From Pseudobacteriovorax sp. (GTDB lineage: Bacteria > Bdellovibrionota_B > Oligoflexia > Oligoflexales > Oligoflexaceae), in the NCBI GenBank assembly GCA_013215145.1, contig JABSRP010000035.1, forward strand, positions 29,006 to 93,005: 64,000 nucleotides of DNA, given 5' to 3'. A model generated the notes under the pieces. That model made no database searches and had not been told where the DNA came from. It worked only from the letters and a program-made list of their open reading frames with translations. The position numbers were made by a program, and so were the translations under genes. Below, one piece after another: positions 53,471-62,243 of the stretch; positions within the stretch are counted from its first letter, which is position 1, and each line of letters begins with the position of its first letter.

Positions 53471-54850
53471 GAGACTTTGCTTCGGAGAGATCTTCCAGTC
53501 CGGCCAGGCATCTAGCTTGAGGTTTTGCTCGACGGGCCTACCGGCTTTTTGCAGAGCTCCTCTAATGGAAACAAAGCTGGCAGCTTTCAGAACGTGATCC
53601 AACAGATCCAACTGTTCCTGCAGGACATTGAGAACCGTCATACCACCTGGCACCACGTCTTGGTTGTGGCTTTCACAAGAGAAGCTTGCCTGAATCGCTC
53701 GCGGCGTATTAGTTTTCACGCGCTGCATGAGGCTGGACAAGAGTTGATGAATGCCCTTGAGATGGCCGGTGCCGTCCCAAAGATTGTCTTCTAGCGAGGT
53801 TTCCCTTGAATCCATAAGCAGTAGGACTTGCCGATCCATTAGTTCAGCACCTTTGGCTAGAATATCGATACCAATATCGGCAGCGCTAGCGATTCCTGCT
53901 GCGTAGAAAAGCCCGCCATGCCAGGCCTCATCCTCGCCATCTACGATTATGGGGTTATCGCTTACTGAAAGCGCCTCAGCGAGAATTTTATCGTGCGCAA
54001 AACTTAGAAAGTCGAGGCAGTTTCCGACGATTTGAGGGCTGCATCGTAGTGAATACTTAGCCTGAGTGAGGGCTGTTTGATGGGATAATCCGAGCGCTTT
54101 ACGCCAGCTCTCGCGATAGTCCGAGATGATCTTTGCGGCCTGCATATTTTTTTCTAGTCTGGGATTGATGCTAAACCCAACACCCGAGAAATGCTCGGCA
54201 GGACAGGAAAGCGTGAGGGAATTGATGGCGGTTATCTCACAGATTCTCTGACAGATATGATTGATGCTTTCAAATTGAGTTATCGCCCAAGCCCCCATCA
54301 TGGCGTTGGTATTGACCAGCCCAATGACGTCGCGAGGTCCGGGGATCTCCTCGCGAAACAAAGGAGAAACAGCGTGTGCCATGGGGATTAGGTCTCCGCT
54401 AGCTCCAAGACTGCCGTACCGGGGGACGTTAGGAAGAGCCTCGGCATTTCCAAGGTCCGTTAGCCTCTCTACGGTTTTTGGGTGGATTCCAGAAGCGCCT
54501 CTTGATGCCTTAAAAAGTTGCAGCCTAAGGGCGAGCCGTACGACCGGCGGTGGCAACCCAGGCCCCAAGCCCACCTGAAGGTACTGGAGTAGGTCCCTCT
54601 GCCAGAATTTAAATTCCTTAGGATCTCTTTTATCTTTGACGTTATGACCGTAGCTGGTGTGCAGGCCATAGCACGAACGTGAAGTTTGCAACGCGATTTT
54701 ACTCAGCTGATCGTAGCTTTTTTGACAATTCCTTAAACGATCTTCAGGTACAAAACACCTAGCCTTTTTGGAAAATGCCATCACCTCGGTAATTGTTAGC
54801 GAGTTGTCAGCTAGCGTTTCAATGTTTAAGCCATGGGATATTGCACTCAC
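53438..54850 (-). CDS. MIO aromatic amino acid ammonia-lyase (TAL/PAL/HAL family)
   Basis: A 470-residue lyase. The self-forming MIO cofactor comes from Ala150-Ser151-Gly152 in YGSLGASGDLIPMAH. Other family blocks are YGLHTSYG (Tyr61, catalytic loop), YSLRCSPQ, SVSDNPIIVDGE and CESHNQDVV. By context it should deaminate L-tyrosine to p-coumarate for the PYP chromophore. At the substrate selectivity switch, where tyrosine lyases have His-Leu, phenylalanine lyases Phe-Leu and histidine lyases Ser-His, this protein seems to have Tyr90-Leu91, so specificity is open. The start is GTG 54850 with AGG 9 nt upstream. It is divergent to PYP (123 bases between) and convergent to the small gene. Confidence 0.85.
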   Translation of the reverse strand: MSAISHGLNIETLADNSLTITEVMAFSKKARCFVPEDRLRNCQKSYDQLSKIALQTSRSCYGLHTSYGHNVKDKRDPKEFKFWQRDLLQYLQVGLGPGLPPPVVRLALRLQLFKASRGASGIHPKTVERLTDLGNAEALPNVPRYGSLGASGDLIPMAHAVSPLFREEIPGPRDVIGLVNTNAMMGAWAITQFESINHICQRICEITAINSLTLSCPAEHFSGVGFSINPRLEKNMQAAKIISDYRESWRKALGLSHQTALTQAKYSLRCSPQIVGNCLDFLSFAHDKILAEALSVSDNPIIVDGEDEAWHGGLFYAAGIASAADIGIDILAKGAELMDRQVLLLMDSRETSLEDNLWDGTGHLKGIHQLLSSLMQRVKTNTPRAIQASFSCESHNQDVVPGGMTVLNVLQEQLDLLDHVLKAASFVSIRGALQKAGRPVEQNLKLDAWPDWKISPKQSLLSSFYDLADS

Positions 54851-54973
54851 AAAGACTTACCTACGTTGGCTGGGTTAGTTGGGAAATTTGCCGGATTAGA
54901 AATAATACTCGTTAATATTTTAACCTCCCTTCCGAAAGCAAGTCAAAATTGACCATTCATGGAGGATATATAA

Positions 54974-55468
54974 ATGAGTTCAACTCTATCGAAATTGCAG
55001 CAAGTCGTTGCTGAAAATACAGGCCAGCCAGTTGCCACTGTTAACACTGCGACATTGGATAGTGAAGATTCTGGCGCTTTAGTTGCGAGCCTTGAAGAGC
55101 AGCTACATGCGTTTTATTCAGATCAAGACTACGCCTCTGAGCATTTTCCCAACCAATCACTACGATCTGTGTTGGAATGGGCAGTTCATACCAAGCAAAA
55201 GCTAGCAGAATCTAAGGCAGGTGGAGCCGCCGAGCCATTCACATTTGTCCCAGGTGAGGTTATGGCTGTTCTTGGGAATATTGATCAGGCCACATCTGAT
55301 TCGTTGGATTTCGGTGTCGTGGAAGTGGACGATACGGGAGCTATAAAAATTTACAACCAGTATGAAGGTAATTTGGCCGGTATCCAACCAGCGTCTGCTT
55401 TGGGAAAAAATTTCTTTACTCCTTATGGCCTATTGCCACCGGCATCATCGGCCATGACTACCGCATGA
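54974..55468 (+). pseudogene. pyp: Photoactive yellow protein, truncated before the chromophore cysteine
   Basis: A strong GGAGG box precedes ATG 54974. Residues 1-88 are an N-terminal extension I do not recognise. Residues 89-148 match the N-terminal half of PYP: LGNIDQATSDSLDFGVVEVD, then IYNQYEGNLAG and ALGKNFF. Tyr127 and Glu131 correspond to Tyr42 and Glu46, which hydrogen-bond the p-coumaroyl phenolate. The PYP match stops at Phe148 (Phe63 in Halorhodospira PYP). The next residues (TPYGLLPP...) are unrelated, so the chromophore-binding Cys69 region and the last half of the PAS fold are missing. None of the three frames downstream restores it. The DNA from about 55426 belongs to a truncated DUF2007 gene on the other strand. 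It cannot bind chromophore as it stands. Confidence 0.82.
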
Positions 55469-55551
55469 ATGCCGCTAGATTCCAGCAAGCCCTTTGAAAC
55501 GTGAGCGGTTTGCGTATCCAGATAGGTCGAAACTGTAACAAGCTTTGCCAT
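55423..55551 (-). pseudogene. DUF2007 protein, N-terminal fragment
   Basis: ATG 55551 follows GGAGGAG at 8 nt. The frame reads MAKLVTVSTYLDTQTAHVSK, then GLLESSGIHAVVMADDAGGNRP, and then a stop inside PYP-derived DNA. This is the standard opening of DUF2007 'signal-transducing' proteins, which continue past ADDAGGxxP for another 30-50 residues. The 3' part has been lost at the same point (55418-55425) where PYP breaks off. The promoter and ribosome binding site are still present, so a 42-residue fragment may be made. Confidence 0.7.
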
Positions 55552-55830
55552 GAGTCTGACTCCTCCAGTAAAAAAGAGTGGGAGCTAGTGCTGCAGAGTT
55601 GATATGGTTTTTGATCAGATATCTTGGATCGACCCTGATTCCTAGGACACTATCCTATGTTGCAAGAAAGCAAAACCCAAAACGTCAATCGTGCTCATGA
55701 AGCTGCTATTTTCGTCTATCTTTGCAGTCTTATTCCAGATTGAAGAACAGACTGTATAGCTTTGCAAGCTGTTATTTCTACCGTCCGCTACGAGGATGTC
55801 TTCTATGATCCACGGAGCCTTGCAAAATGG
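55552..55830. other. Intergenic region
   Basis: About 280 bases with stops in all frames. It holds the DUF2007 ribosome binding site at its left end. No gene seen. Confidence 0.4.
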
Positions 55831-56187
55831 TCATTCGGTCGAAGAATGAGACTGTTCAAATCGCACAAGTTCGGCAAGAATTCTTTCAACCCCATGTCGG
55901 CGTCGACCTTCTAGCTCTAGCGAGAGTTCTTTTGCGCAGGCTTTTTTATACATGTTCAGAACTCCGTTCGTAACATCCTCAGTTTCGAGATGGATGAGTT
56001 CGTCTTGCATCGCGGCGCTGACGACGGCAACCCTCGCCATCTCGAATCGAGGGATTCTATGGGGTAGGCTTTGGGAAAATCCGTCCTCTTCAGAGTCGTC
56101 GTCGAGATAGACGACAACGTCTCTTAATTCAACTCTTGTTCCGTAAAAGTCAATCTCGTATTGAGGTACCGTAACTTCTTTGACCAC
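55831..56187 (-). CDS. Small acidic hypothetical protein
   Basis: A 118-residue soluble protein from GTG 56187 (AAGGAG 5 nt upstream). The N-terminal part is beta-like (VPQYEIDFYGTRVELRDVVVYLDDDSEED) and the C-terminal part helical (VLNMYKKACAKELSLELEG and VERILAELVRFEQ). Acidic overall. The family is not recognised. It is a single gene, divergent to the next one. Confidence 0.6.
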   Translation of the reverse strand: MVKEVTVPQYEIDFYGTRVELRDVVVYLDDDSEEDGFSQSLPHRIPRFEMARVAVVSAAMQDELIHLETEDVTNGVLNMYKKACAKELSLELEGRRRHGVERILAELVRFEQSHSSTE

Positions 56188-56292
56188 AATTGCTCCTTGG
56201 ATACAAATACTTGAAACTGAGGCTGCACAGAGTGATAATCAACGAAGGGTTTCAATCGCGCAAGCGTCTTTCCATAGTAACATTCATCTGAG

Positions 56293-56937
56293 GTGATTTC
56301 CTTGGTTCTACCTGAAAGATACAGCCCTTATTTTCTGGCGGCTACAGGCTGCTTCCTTGGCTGCTTGAGTCACGACCTTTCCGCGCGAGATGGGGGAATC
56401 GCATGGCGTGCAAGGGCGAGGGAACACTATGAGGTGCAGAGGTTCTACAAAGGGAATCAGCGCCTGTCAACTCATCGTGGTCTCACCAATACTTTCAACC
56501 TTTGGTACGAGCTACCACCATTTGCATACATGGGTTTCGCCTTGAACCCCATCATTGGCTCTTTGCGGTCAAAAGATAACAAACAAGGTGATCTTACCTC
56601 TCTCATTCGTCACTATCATTTGGGGGGTGAGTTGCTTGTCAATATTGGCTTGACGTCGAGACTCAATGGCCCGCCGCAGAATAGCTTCTATCATTGGATT
56701 CAGAATTCCTATGTCCGTGCCGGATGGTATTTCAGTTCAATAGACAATGGCGGCAATAAAAAAAGCCTTAATGGATCGTCGCTTCTCTATTCCTATATCT
56801 ATAAATGGGAGCTCGACGGACTCGACATTGCTTTCGAAATCGGAGGCCGAGTAGGTTGGTACGCGAGAGACATTGAGATGACTGGGGAACACGTTGCGAT
56901 TGGCTTCCATTTTCTTCCAGGGCAAGCTATCTGGTAG
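56293..56937 (+). CDS. Putative outer-membrane beta-barrel protein
   Basis: A 214-residue exported-type protein. After a short hydrophobic leader (YFLAATGCFLGCLSHDLSA) it shows alternating amphipathic strands rich in Trp, Tyr and Gly (AYMGFALNPIIGS, YHLGGELLVNIGL, YVRAGWYFSS, IAFEIGGRVGWYAR). It ends with a strand and terminal aromatic residue (GFHFLPGQAIW), as in small outer-membrane barrels. The start is GTG 56293 or TTG 56302; the GAGGT box fits the latter better. Function unknown. Confidence 0.6.
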   Translation: MISLVLPERYSPYFLAATGCFLGCLSHDLSARDGGIAWRARAREHYEVQRFYKGNQRLSTHRGLTNTFNLWYELPPFAYMGFALNPIIGSLRSKDNKQGDLTSLIRHYHLGGELLVNIGLTSRLNGPPQNSFYHWIQNSYVRAGWYFSSIDNGGNKKSLNGSSLLYSYIYKWELDGLDIAFEIGGRVGWYARDIEMTGEHVAIGFHFLPGQAIW

Positions 56938-56952
56938 CCGTTCTGAGGCTCT

Positions 56953-57998
56953 CTAGGGGATCAGACCCTGAAATAGGCGGAATTGGCTTGGATTAGCTGG
57001 TCGCCCCTGGCCAGGGAGGTCAAAAAACAAGGGATGCGAGGCGACTTGTCCAGATGGTTCCTCCTTTTTCTCAAGAATTTTTTTCGCATTGGCCTTCGCT
57101 TCCGATACCGCCGCTTCACATTCCGCAGATGCCGCTTCCTTTATCTGTTGACCAGCCTTTTCAGCCTGCAGGTTGATCTGCCGATATTCCTCTTTTCCAG
57201 CCTCCAATAGCTGACTGGCCTCACCTCTCGCTTCGTCGATGAGTGCCTGACTTTCGACCTGGGCAGTCACTAAGATTTCGTTTGCCTCCGATTCGGCTTT
57301 TGCAAGCGTATTTTTGCGAGTAAAGTCTGCTTCGGATTCGGCTGACTGTCTGATTTCGTCTGCGTTTGAATTGGCTTTGGCTAAGATCCGCTCGGCATCT
57401 GCCTCACTTTGAGAGATCAATTCTTCCATATTCGCCTGAACTTGGTTGATTTTTGCTTCCAAATCTCTATTCTGTCTTAGCAAGCTATTATAGACATCTT
57501 GAGTGGCATCTTGTTTTTGCATGATAGAAGACAAACGCTCTTCTTCGTCAGCCACCAATTCTCGTTTTTCGTCAACCTGTTTAGTTAGGGCCTCGAGTTT
57601 GACTTCGTGTGAGCCGATTTCTTTCTTAAGGCTATTGGTCTTCTGCTGGACCTCTCGGAGTTCGGATTCTTTTTTATCAATGGCGGCTTCGACCCGATGA
57701 AGATCCTCACGTTGATCGGCCACAGAATTTCTTAAGCTAGCTATGCCTCTTTTTTCGTCTTCTAACTCTGCTCGCACCGCCTCAACGGCTTTGCGTTTCT
57801 CGAAGATCGTTTCCTCGTAGGTATCAATTTGGTTTTTGATATCTTGGAGCTCAGCGTTTCTTTGAGCTACCTGATTTTCAACGGCTTTTAACTATCCTTA
57901 GTTTCCGTTATTCTCTTTAGCCCGGTTTGACCTAATGGGAATAACTCAAGTACAAGCAACCGACGTTCGGAGTCTCGATACGGTATCTGAGAAAACAA
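56953..57998 (-). pseudogene. Coiled-coil protein with frameshifted N-terminus
   Basis: The main frame is open from 57891 to 56953, about 313 codons. It is almost wholly coiled coil (for example RNAELQDIKNQIDTYEE and VEAAIDKKESELREVQQK), then an Ala/Glu-rich stretch resembling ATPase stalk subunits (AERILAKANSNADEIRQSAE), and a Pro/Gly-rich end. A TAG at 57892-57894 precedes it and there is no start codon before GTG 57777. The neighbouring frame from TTG 57998 reads LFSQIPYRDSERRLLVLELF and ITETKD, and stops at 57888, just at the point where the other opens. One base change there would give a single protein of about 345 residues. A start at GTG 57777 without a ribosome binding site is the alternative. 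Confidence 0.55.
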
Positions 57999-58088
57999 AA
58001 CCGCCTAAACTAAAATAGTGACGGTCGTTTATTCAGAATAGCCTGCCAACCTTGTTTTTGTTGTTCGGCAGAGTTCAAGTTTTCAGCT

Positions 58089-58875
58089 TCAAAACTCTCT
58101 TGCACTAGCAGAGCGATAGATTTTCCAATCCGAGTTTTTGTCGAGATAAAGACTCACCTGCTGCTCGAAAGAATTTCCACTTTTCAAACGGATGACAAAA
58201 TCAAAGATGAATGACTTTTCTTGGTCGATCATTCGGTTCCCTCTGTAGGTCACTGCACCGCGATTCCCACTCTCTGCGTTCGTCGGTCGGTGTAAGCTGA
58301 GCAGCCCTCTCATTGGAGTCGCCAAGAACTATTTCTCCAATTCCGGCAATAAGCCTGAATGGAGACGTGATCAAACCGCTCAGTACCCCCGTAACAACAC
58401 CCTCACTTGCTGTGCGACCGATATCACTACCTTCTCGAATCAGCTGTTCTGTCTTCTCAAGAATCGCTGGGATCGCCTTACGGGTCGCTGCGACCTCAGC
58501 AACAATGGAAGGCAGAATCTCGCGAGTTTCCTGAAACTCTTTCAGAGCCCCGGGAACAAGCAGACGAACTTCCTTTGATTCAGAAAGAATCTTTGGGACT
58601 TGTTCTCGCACCCTCTGGGTTTCACTGAGAATCGCAGGAATTTGCTCTCGTAAGTGCTTGAGTTCCTCAAGGATGGCTGGAATTTCCTGCCGGATCTTGC
58701 TAACCTCAGAAATCATAGGTGCAATCTGCTGGCTCGTCCGCTGTACCTTCTCCGCGATGATTCCTGCGTCACGAGGAAGTTCGGACAGTTCGTGTGCCAA
58801 GTAGAATATTGACCCCGATATCGAAAACAAGCCGGCAACGAGAACATATTGAGGTTTGTTTCGCTGGTAGGGCAT
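58089..58875 (-). pseudogene. Membrane-anchored protein with 14-residue Pro/Ile repeats, frameshifted at the C-terminus
   Basis: ATG 58875 (AGGTG 9 nt upstream) starts a protein with one N-terminal transmembrane helix (YVLVAGLFSISGSIFYLAH). Seven tandem 14-residue repeats follow, of the form (I/V)-P-x-I-L-x-E-x4-R-x-x, such as IPAILEELKHLREQ and VPKILSESKEVRLL. A Gly-rich hydrophobic segment (VVTGVLSGLITSPFRLIAG) leads to a surface-antigen-like tail. At ERREWE the frame goes wrong (near 58268). The next frame supplies NRGAVTYRGNRMIDQEKSF to SDWKIYRSASAREF, the expected ending of 'REW..G..G' surface-protein domains. One base restores a protein of about 260 residues. Function unknown; the repeats may form a rigid periplasmic helix. 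Confidence 0.6.
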
Positions 58876-58972
58876 CTTTATACTACACCTATGAACCTGT
58901 TCATTCCAAGCGATGGGAAAGACCAACCGTGCATGAATCCTCTATGCGAAGCTGCAGGAATCTGGATCGTCA

Positions 58973-60307
58973 TCAATGGCTTTGGCTCGTTTGCGACATT
59001 AGGAATTCAGCTACGGCTTCGTATGCCGGAAGTGAGGTTGGATCAATTTTCCCGTTTTTTGCTTCGGGATGAGAAGCAAATCGCACAATAACCATTTCTG
59101 CCTTAGGATCGATATACACTGTCTGCCCGTGCACTCCGCGTGCGGCAAAAGCTTCGTTTTTGTTATGAAACGACCACCACTGACTTGCGTAGCTACCACT
59201 CTTTAGAGTTGGAAAACCACTGCCAAATCGAGCTCGATCACCACCTTCCATCACCTTCTCAACGACGGAAGCCGGAAGGATTCGCTTGTTATACAACTTC
59301 CCCCTATTGAGCATCACCAAGCCGAGTCGCCCTAGGTCCCGCAGATTGGCTGTCAGACCTCCACCAGCGAATGGAACACCGTAGCCATCGACGGTCATGT
59401 AAGCATCTTGTTCGGCCCCCATGGGCTTCCACAGCTTTTCGGACACGAGCTCAGTTAAAGGTTTACCGGTAACCCTCGTAAGGACCCAACCAAGCATATC
59501 GCTATTGATTGTCTTATAGCCGAAGACTTCACCGTGTTTTCCTGCTTTTTTGACTCGCTTTAGGTACTCCCAGTATCCATTCGGTCCTTTGTAACTCTTG
59601 GGCTTCGGAAATGGGCTCGCCGCAATTGAATAAATCCAAATGTCGGCCTTAGGATTCGAGTAGTCCTCGGAAAACTGCAAGGCCGTGGTCATATCAAGAA
59701 CTTGCCTAACCGTCGCATCAGCGAAGGCTGAGTTACCAATTTCTGGAATAATATCCCGAATCAGACTCTTTTCATTGATCTTGCCTTCGCTAATCAAGAG
59801 TTCGGTCAACAGGCCCGTTACCGATTTCGTCATCGACATGGCAGCATGCTTTGCATCCTGATCGAGGCATCCGAAATATTTTTCGTATATTAGTTTGTTT
59901 CGGTGCAGGATCAGAATTCCGTCGGTGTAGTTGCGACCCAAAGACTCTTTCCAGGTCAGTTTTTCAGAGCTATCCATCACCGGAAAGGTCAGGGCATCGA
60001 TCCTGTCCTCAAAGCGAACCCTATCTTGCTCTGAAACGATAGGCAGCACGGTCACCCTCTGACTATCCCGCTGGATAACCTTCGTAGGAAGAAATTGTCT
60101 CAGGTTACAAACGGACCACCGGAGTTTAGGAAAAGAGAAGAAGACTGAGTCTGGCTGAGTAATTATTTTATCGCGAGCTGGTGGAGCACCCATCATCCAG
60201 CGCATTTTTCGAGGATCGGAATCCTCGGCTGAGAGTGGCGAACTTTGCGACGGTCGAGCTTGGATTTCGCCGGTTAAGACTAAGGCTAAGATTAACAAAA
60301 TCTTCAT
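58973..60307 (-). CDS. Serine hydrolase, class C beta-lactamase family, exported
   Basis: A 444-residue protein from ATG 60307 (GAGGG 7 nt upstream; the frame extends to 60397 without a start signal). A signal peptide (ILLILALVLTGEIQA) precedes a penicillin-binding/beta-lactamase fold. Motifs are SMTK (Ser158, Lys161), YKTIN as the Tyr-x-Asn motif, and HGQT in place of the KTG box. The insert and FAGGGLTANLRDLGRLG are typical of EstB/6-aminohexanoate-dimer-hydrolase-like esterases. A periplasmic esterase or amidase is more likely than antibiotic resistance. Confidence 0.82.
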   Translation of the reverse strand: MKILLILALVLTGEIQARPSQSSPLSAEDSDPRKMRWMMGAPPARDKIITQPDSVFFSFPKLRWSVCNLRQFLPTKVIQRDSQRVTVLPIVSEQDRVRFEDRIDALTFPVMDSSEKLTWKESLGRNYTDGILILHRNKLIYEKYFGCLDQDAKHAAMSMTKSVTGLLTELLISEGKINEKSLIRDIIPEIGNSAFADATVRQVLDMTTALQFSEDYSNPKADIWIYSIAASPFPKPKSYKGPNGYWEYLKRVKKAGKHGEVFGYKTINSDMLGWVLTRVTGKPLTELVSEKLWKPMGAEQDAYMTVDGYGVPFAGGGLTANLRDLGRLGLVMLNRGKLYNKRILPASVVEKVMEGGDRARFGSGFPTLKSGSYASQWWSFHNKNEAFAARGVHGQTVYIDPKAEMVIVRFASHPEAKNGKIDPTSLPAYEAVAEFLMSQTSQSH

Positions 60308-60495
60308 AGGTTTTCCCTCAGTGAGCAGATCGAGTCCGAGAATTCTTGGACGCTGGCCCCATATCGAACTCAAGTGAGCTGAAAAAACAAGATTCAATCG
60401 TTATCGGTACCCGATTAAACTGATTGCTAACAAGAGTCAATCAATAGTTTGTTGCAGTTTTCAAAGTCGTATGAGACGGACAACTTATTCACGTC

Positions 60496-60764
60496 ATGTT
60501 AACACATAAAATTTACTTTGCCTTGAGAGAATTGGGACGGGCCTGCCGAACAACGTTTTTGATGCAATATCTAGACAGCATTGATATTCGCTATCAGCTC
60601 CAGGCTGCAACCAACATTTCTGAATCATGGAATGAATTCACCCATTGGCTCGCTTTTGGTGGAAGTAAACTTAGAAAGCCAGACCGGCGGGGCAATCAAA
60701 ACTGATTCGGTACAATCATCTCGTTGCCAGTTTGGTGGTTTTTATAGAACACATTGCAAACTAG
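60496..60764 (+). mobile_element. Relic of a Tn3-family transposase (TnpA C-terminus)
   Basis: From 60496 the frame reads KIYFALRELGRACRTTFLMQ and IQ/LQAATNISESWNEFTHWLAFGG, the conserved C-terminal block of Tn3-family TnpA (ELGR..RT.FL..Y, TN..E..N.F..W..FGG). After a frameshift, another frame (60702-60764) gives LIRYNHLVASLVVFIEHIAN, matching the TnpA 'KYNHLVAN' block. Catalytic domain, inverted repeats and resolvase are absent. The relic ends where the sigma-factor fragment begins, so a transposon insertion or deletion shaped this junction. Confidence 0.65.
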
Positions 60765-61284
60765 CAAGGTACTGGAGGTTTTTGCACACAAAAATCAACC
60801 GTATCCTTGGGAGGTTCTTTTTAAAGAAGCCAAAGCCGGCTGTATGATAGGTATGCTTCTCTGTCTCGATAGAAGGCAGAGATTGGTTTATGTCATTGGT
60901 GAAATCTTAGCGATTGAATTGAAGGTTGCTGCGGAGATTATGGACGTGTCTCCAGACAACTTTCGCAAACTCCTGCAAAGAGCAAGACAGGACATTCTAA
61001 ACTTTATGGAAGAAAAATGCGGCTTAGTGAACACCACTAACCCTTGTCGTTGCAGTAAAAAAACGAAAGGTTTCATTAAAGAAGGTTGGGTTGACCCTCT
61101 CAATATTAAATTTACTGATGATCGCCTTGAGACCATCAAGGATATCATTGAAGTTAAAAATCATGAACTTTCCGATTTGGAAAATCAGTATTTGGATCAC
61201 TTCCAAGGTCATACCTATCTGCAATCTCATTCAATGAAGCTAGTCGAACTCATCAAAAATTTTGAATCCAAGGGAGGTGTCTAG
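60754..61284 (+). pseudogene. ECF-type sigma factor, 5' truncated (region 4 retained)
   Basis: The 176-codon frame has GCMIGMLLCLDRRQRLVYVIGE, AAEIMDVSPDNFRKLLQRAR and NPCRCSKKTKGFI. This is the sigma region 4 helix-turn-helix plus the Cys-containing tail typical of one group of extracytoplasmic-function sigma factors. Region 2, which binds core polymerase and the -10 element, is absent; instead the Tn3 relic lies directly upstream. The TTG at 60754 lies inside the transposase remnant. The remnant cannot act as a sigma factor. Its 3' end is coupled to the DUF6194-like gene, which begins one base after its stop. Confidence 0.6.
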
Positions 61285-61285
61285 A

Positions 61286-61765
61286 TTGCCCCAGATCATG
61301 AAGAAGGAGGAGATTTGCAGCTGGATTCTGGGTAACTTCGATGATGTTGTGATGAAGGAATCTTATGATGAGATAGCCTTCTTTTACAATAAAGACGAGG
61401 CCCTCATCAATGGAGTCTATTTCCTGACAATTAAAGAATCCAATGGCCCGAATGATAAGGCGTCGCAATTGGATCGGTCTGGTGTCTACCGGGTTTCCTG
61501 GCAGCTATCAAAAAAAGTATTCGCAGAAAAATTTGGCCAAAAGCCAGCGAGGCCTGCTAAAGGAGCATCCATCGATACGACTTTTTCCCTGGACAAGCTT
61601 GATACTCACTTGCCCCATGCAGTCTATGGATGGATGTGCTGGTCTATGATCCTGTCACCCTCAAAAGCTACTTTTTCTCGCTTAGAACCAACAATCTGGG
61701 AGGCCTACTCAGCTTCCCAAGATAAATTTGCTATGAAAACGTCACATAGATCCAAGGGAAAATGA
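61286..61765 (+). CDS. DUF6194-like protein
   Basis: A 159-residue cytoplasmic protein. TTG 61286 is preferred because GGAGG lies 8 nt upstream and the previous gene ends at 61284. It carries the DUF6194 pattern: IAFFYNKDE, FLTIKESNG, a SQLDRSGVYRVSW block, and LPHAVYGWMCWSMILSPSK near the C-terminus. The family is found beside small regulatory genes and has no known reaction. It follows the sigma-factor remnant as in an operon. Confidence 0.65.
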   Translation: MPQIMKKEEICSWILGNFDDVVMKESYDEIAFFYNKDEALINGVYFLTIKESNGPNDKASQLDRSGVYRVSWQLSKKVFAEKFGQKPARPAKGASIDTTFSLDKLDTHLPHAVYGWMCWSMILSPSKATFSRLEPTIWEAYSASQDKFAMKTSHRSKGK

Positions 61766-61851
61766 ATGGGTTGACGACTGTCTCCCTAACTTTTCCCATT
61801 AGGGTCTGGGAAACTTTAATGACTCGATCCCGTCAACTTTACAACGAATTT

Positions 61852-62028
61852 TCATCTATCGGCTACTGCCTTAAAATCTCCATTCTCGTCGACCCAAAAC
61901 CTCAGATTAATGGGCCTACAGCACACCTGGCAGTCCTCGATATAGCTAGTATTACCTTCTGAAATATCAAAGAACGAATCATTTATTTCTCCGCACCAAG
62001 GACACTGAAATTGATAGGTATGTTCCAT
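61852..62028 (-). CDS. CPXCG-motif cysteine-rich small protein
   Basis: A 58-residue protein from ATG 62028. It has CPWCGE at residues 9-14 and DCQVCCRPI at 32-40, two CxxC knuckles that should bind one zinc, followed by a short acidic strand. It matches the Cys_rich_CPXG family of small conserved bacterial proteins of unknown function. A plus-strand frame over the same bases is its shadow. Confidence 0.75.
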   Translation of the reverse strand: MEHTYQFQCPWCGEINDSFFDISEGNTSYIEDCQVCCRPINLRFWVDENGDFKAVADR

Positions 62029-62243
62029 GATGAGACTTTCTTAAAAATTTGGACGATTAGGTGTTCATAATAGAATTATCTTTCAAGAAATTTCAAGCTC
62101 TGAGCGCTAGAAGCATCATCCTGTTTCATCACGATAGATACTCAGTTGTTCCCTTCTACGCCCAATTATCAGGTAATGGCATACAATTAATGATTAAATA
62201 AAGAAGCAATATTATGTATAGTTAAAAGCCAATTTATGAATCA
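62029..62243. other. Divergent intergenic region
   Basis: About 215 AT-rich bases between the CPXCG gene and the methyltransferase; presumed promoters. No gene seen. Confidence 0.4.

Noticed and set aside
61762..61962. A 66-codon plus-strand frame starting at the end of the DUF6194-like gene
   Set aside because: It overlaps the minus-strand CPXCG zinc-knuckle gene, which is recognisable; the plus frame has no family features.
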